Source: Anaerolineales bacterium UBA2232 | Lineage (GTDB): Bacteria; Chloroflexota; Anaerolineae; UBA2200 | Direction: 5' to 3' | Assembly: GCA_002348045.1 (NCBI GenBank) | Contig: DDYO01000233.1 | Span: 1 to 6,077 of the forward strand | Length of the DNA: 6,077 bases | Shown here: piece by piece, positions 5,468-6,077 of the stretch | How positions within the stretch are numbered: position 1 is the stretch's first letter | Layout: each line of letters opens with the position of its first letter | Made by a program: the position numbers and the translations under genes | The notes under the pieces: model-generated | The model's input: the letters and a program-made list of their open reading frames with translations, nothing else | Told to the model about the DNA's origin: nothing | Database searches by the model: none

Positions 5468-5641
5468 GCGATCCAGGTTCATCTCAAGGAGGAGATCGTT
5501 GTCAAACCCTGGACAGTCGGTTCGATTCAAGATGAACGGCTCAGGCTTGCCCACGACTTGTCAAGGGCCGCAGCTATCAGAAGGGGCATCCGCGACCAAA
5601 TGGTCGGAGATGCCTCTTTTTCTATCTATAGGGAGGGCGCG
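5468..5641 (+). promoter_or_regulatory. Structured leader (attenuator-like) or small RNA before the fumarase gene
   Basis: From the predicted start the RNA can form several pairings that exclude one another: GCGATC (5468-5473) with GATCGT (5494-5499); CCAGG (5473-5477) with CCTGG (5508-5512); GTTCATCT (5477-5484) with AGATGAAC (5530-5537), a perfect 8-bp pairing that can enclose TTGTC (5499-5503) with GACAG (5512-5516); and ATCTC (5481-5485) with GAGAT (5492-5496). An excellent Shine-Dalgarno sequence, AAGGAGG (5486-5492), sits inside these. An intrinsic terminator closes the region ten bases before the fumarase ribosome binding site. I do not recognise a named riboswitch class. Either this is a cis-acting attenuator, or an approximately 155-nt small RNA ends at the terminator and fumarase is read by read-through. 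The structures are hand-drawn, not computed. Confidence 0.45.
5579..5623 (+). terminator. Intrinsic terminator between trmD and fumarase (possible attenuator)
   Basis: The outer stem pairs GGGGCATC (5583-5590) with GATGCCTC (5609-5616), including one G-U. There is a 2x2 internal loop, an inner stem CGACC (5593-5597) with GGTCG (5602-5606), and loop AAAT. The right arm runs into CTTTTTCT (5616-5623), and AGAA at 5579-5582 can pair with the T-run. It lies upstream, not downstream, of the fumarase start and about 130 bp after trmD, so it either ends trmD and leader transcripts or is a regulated attenuator. Confidence 0.8.
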
Positions 5642-6077
5642 GTGCACGAGGTAAGTTGCGGCCAGATTGCAGAGACGGTGGCGCATCTGTGCATCAAGGC
5701 TTGCTATGAACTGCCTGCCGACGTATGTGCTGCGCTTCGCCGGGCGCGGATGGATGAGGTTTCTCCTCAGGGTCAGGCCGTACTCGGTCAGGCTCTGCAG
5801 AACGCTGACATTGCTCGCGGCGGCGAGTACCCGCTGTGCCAGGATACCGGCTTGACCGTGGTGTTCCTGGACATCGGACAGGATGTCCATGTGGTTGGTG
5901 GGGAGTTGAACGACTGCGTTAGCGATGGGGTCCGGCAGGGCTATCGTGAGGGATTCTTGCGCAAGTCAGTGGTTTGCAAGCCCTACACACTCCGCGTCAA
6001 CACCGAAGACAACGTACCACCCGTGATCCATACCAGGATTGTTCCGGGTGACCGCCTGACGATCACGGTTTTGCCCA
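5642..6077 (+). CDS. fumA: Class I fumarate hydratase, alpha subunit (N-terminal part, cut by window end)
   Basis: The first 145 residues of a [4Fe-4S] hydro-lyase that interconverts fumarate and malate; the frame runs off the window. Seen: an N-terminal helical start (QIAETVAHLCIKACYELPADV, 8-28), the hallmark PLCQDTG (64-70) whose C66 should be a cluster ligand, and VNTEDNVPPVIHTRIVPGD (119-137), close to the NTGDNTPxVIH block of the family. The segment resembles two-subunit fumarases of anaerobes and archaea, so a beta-subunit gene is expected downstream. The related L(+)-tartrate dehydratase alpha subunit is the main alternative and cannot be excluded on this fragment. Start: GTG 5642 follows GGGAGGG (5631-5637) by four bases and matches the family N-terminus. 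The frame is open upstream to 5405, with an in-frame ATG at 5600, but that codon lies in the terminator loop, so GTG is preferred. Confidence 0.88.
   Translation, partial: MHEVSCGQIAETVAHLCIKACYELPADVCAALRRARMDEVSPQGQAVLGQALQNADIARGGEYPLCQDTGLTVVFLDIGQDVHVVGGELNDCVSDGVRQGYREGFLRKSVVCKPYTLRVNTEDNVPPVIHTRIVPGDRLTITVLP

Noticed and set aside
5516..5530. GGTTCGATTC (5519-5528) looks like the T-loop of a tRNA.
   Set aside because: The flanking bases do not form a T-stem and there is no acceptor, D-arm or anticodon arm around it.
5579..5623. T-box riboswitch: AAGGGGCATCCGCG (5581-5594) resembles the T-box antiterminator consensus AGGGUGGNACCGCG.
   Set aside because: The UGGN bases that pair with the tRNA acceptor end are missing, no specifier-loop Stem I is recognisable, and the downstream gene is fumarase, not an aminoacyl-tRNA synthetase or amino-acid gene.
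1..6077. Mobile elements, CRISPR arrays, phage genes, toxin-antitoxin pairs or a defence system.
   Set aside because: No transposase, integrase, direct-repeat array, terminal inverted repeats or defence-associated domain was seen on either strand; all recognised genes are metabolic, surface or tRNA-modification genes.

Overview
The window (about 58-60% G+C by eye) is bacterial chromosomal DNA. The gene set points to an anaerobic or fermentative lifestyle: an NfnAB-type flavin-based electron-bifurcating transhydrogenase and the alpha half of an oxygen-sensitive two-subunit class I fumarase. Membrane-anchored secreted proteins with one membrane segment, compact spacing and GTG starts fit a deep-branching lineage. 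An anaerobic Chloroflexota such as Anaerolineae is my best guess, but this is an inference from gene style, not a database match.

Layout. Bases 1-198 are the C-terminal end of nfnA, followed two bases later by complete nfnB (201-1631) and a textbook intrinsic terminator (1637-1670). A promoter with a TACAAT -10 box ends six bases before the next ATG, so the following operon may be read as a leaderless mRNA. That operon holds a membrane-anchored clan GH-A glycoside hydrolase (1772-2911). It overlaps by four bases (GTGA) a membrane-anchored family 3 solute-binding protein (2908-3741) that has no visible permease or ATPase partner. A 200-bp convergent gap follows. On the minus strand lies a complete gene of the 'adenosine-specific kinase' family PF04008/COG1839 (3942-4424). 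It diverges from trmD (4666-5451), the tRNA m1G37 methyltransferase. Both have strong, recognisable sigma70-type promoters in the gap between them.

At the 3' end of trmD a third strong promoter (TGGACA, 17 bp, TATAAT) begins a leader of roughly 170 nt. The leader holds several mutually exclusive pairings and then a well-formed intrinsic terminator just before the class I fumarase alpha subunit (5642 to the window end, truncated). This arrangement looks like a transcription attenuator or a small RNA gene, and it is the most interesting non-coding object in the window.

How the parts relate. NfnAB balances NADH, NADPH and ferredoxin pools, and fumarase serves a partial TCA or fumarate route, so both belong to central anaerobic redox metabolism. 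The GH/solute-binding pair looks like a dedicated surface module. trmD stands apart from the usual rpsP-rimM-trmD-rplS neighbourhood. I found no mobile element, CRISPR array, tRNA or rRNA gene.
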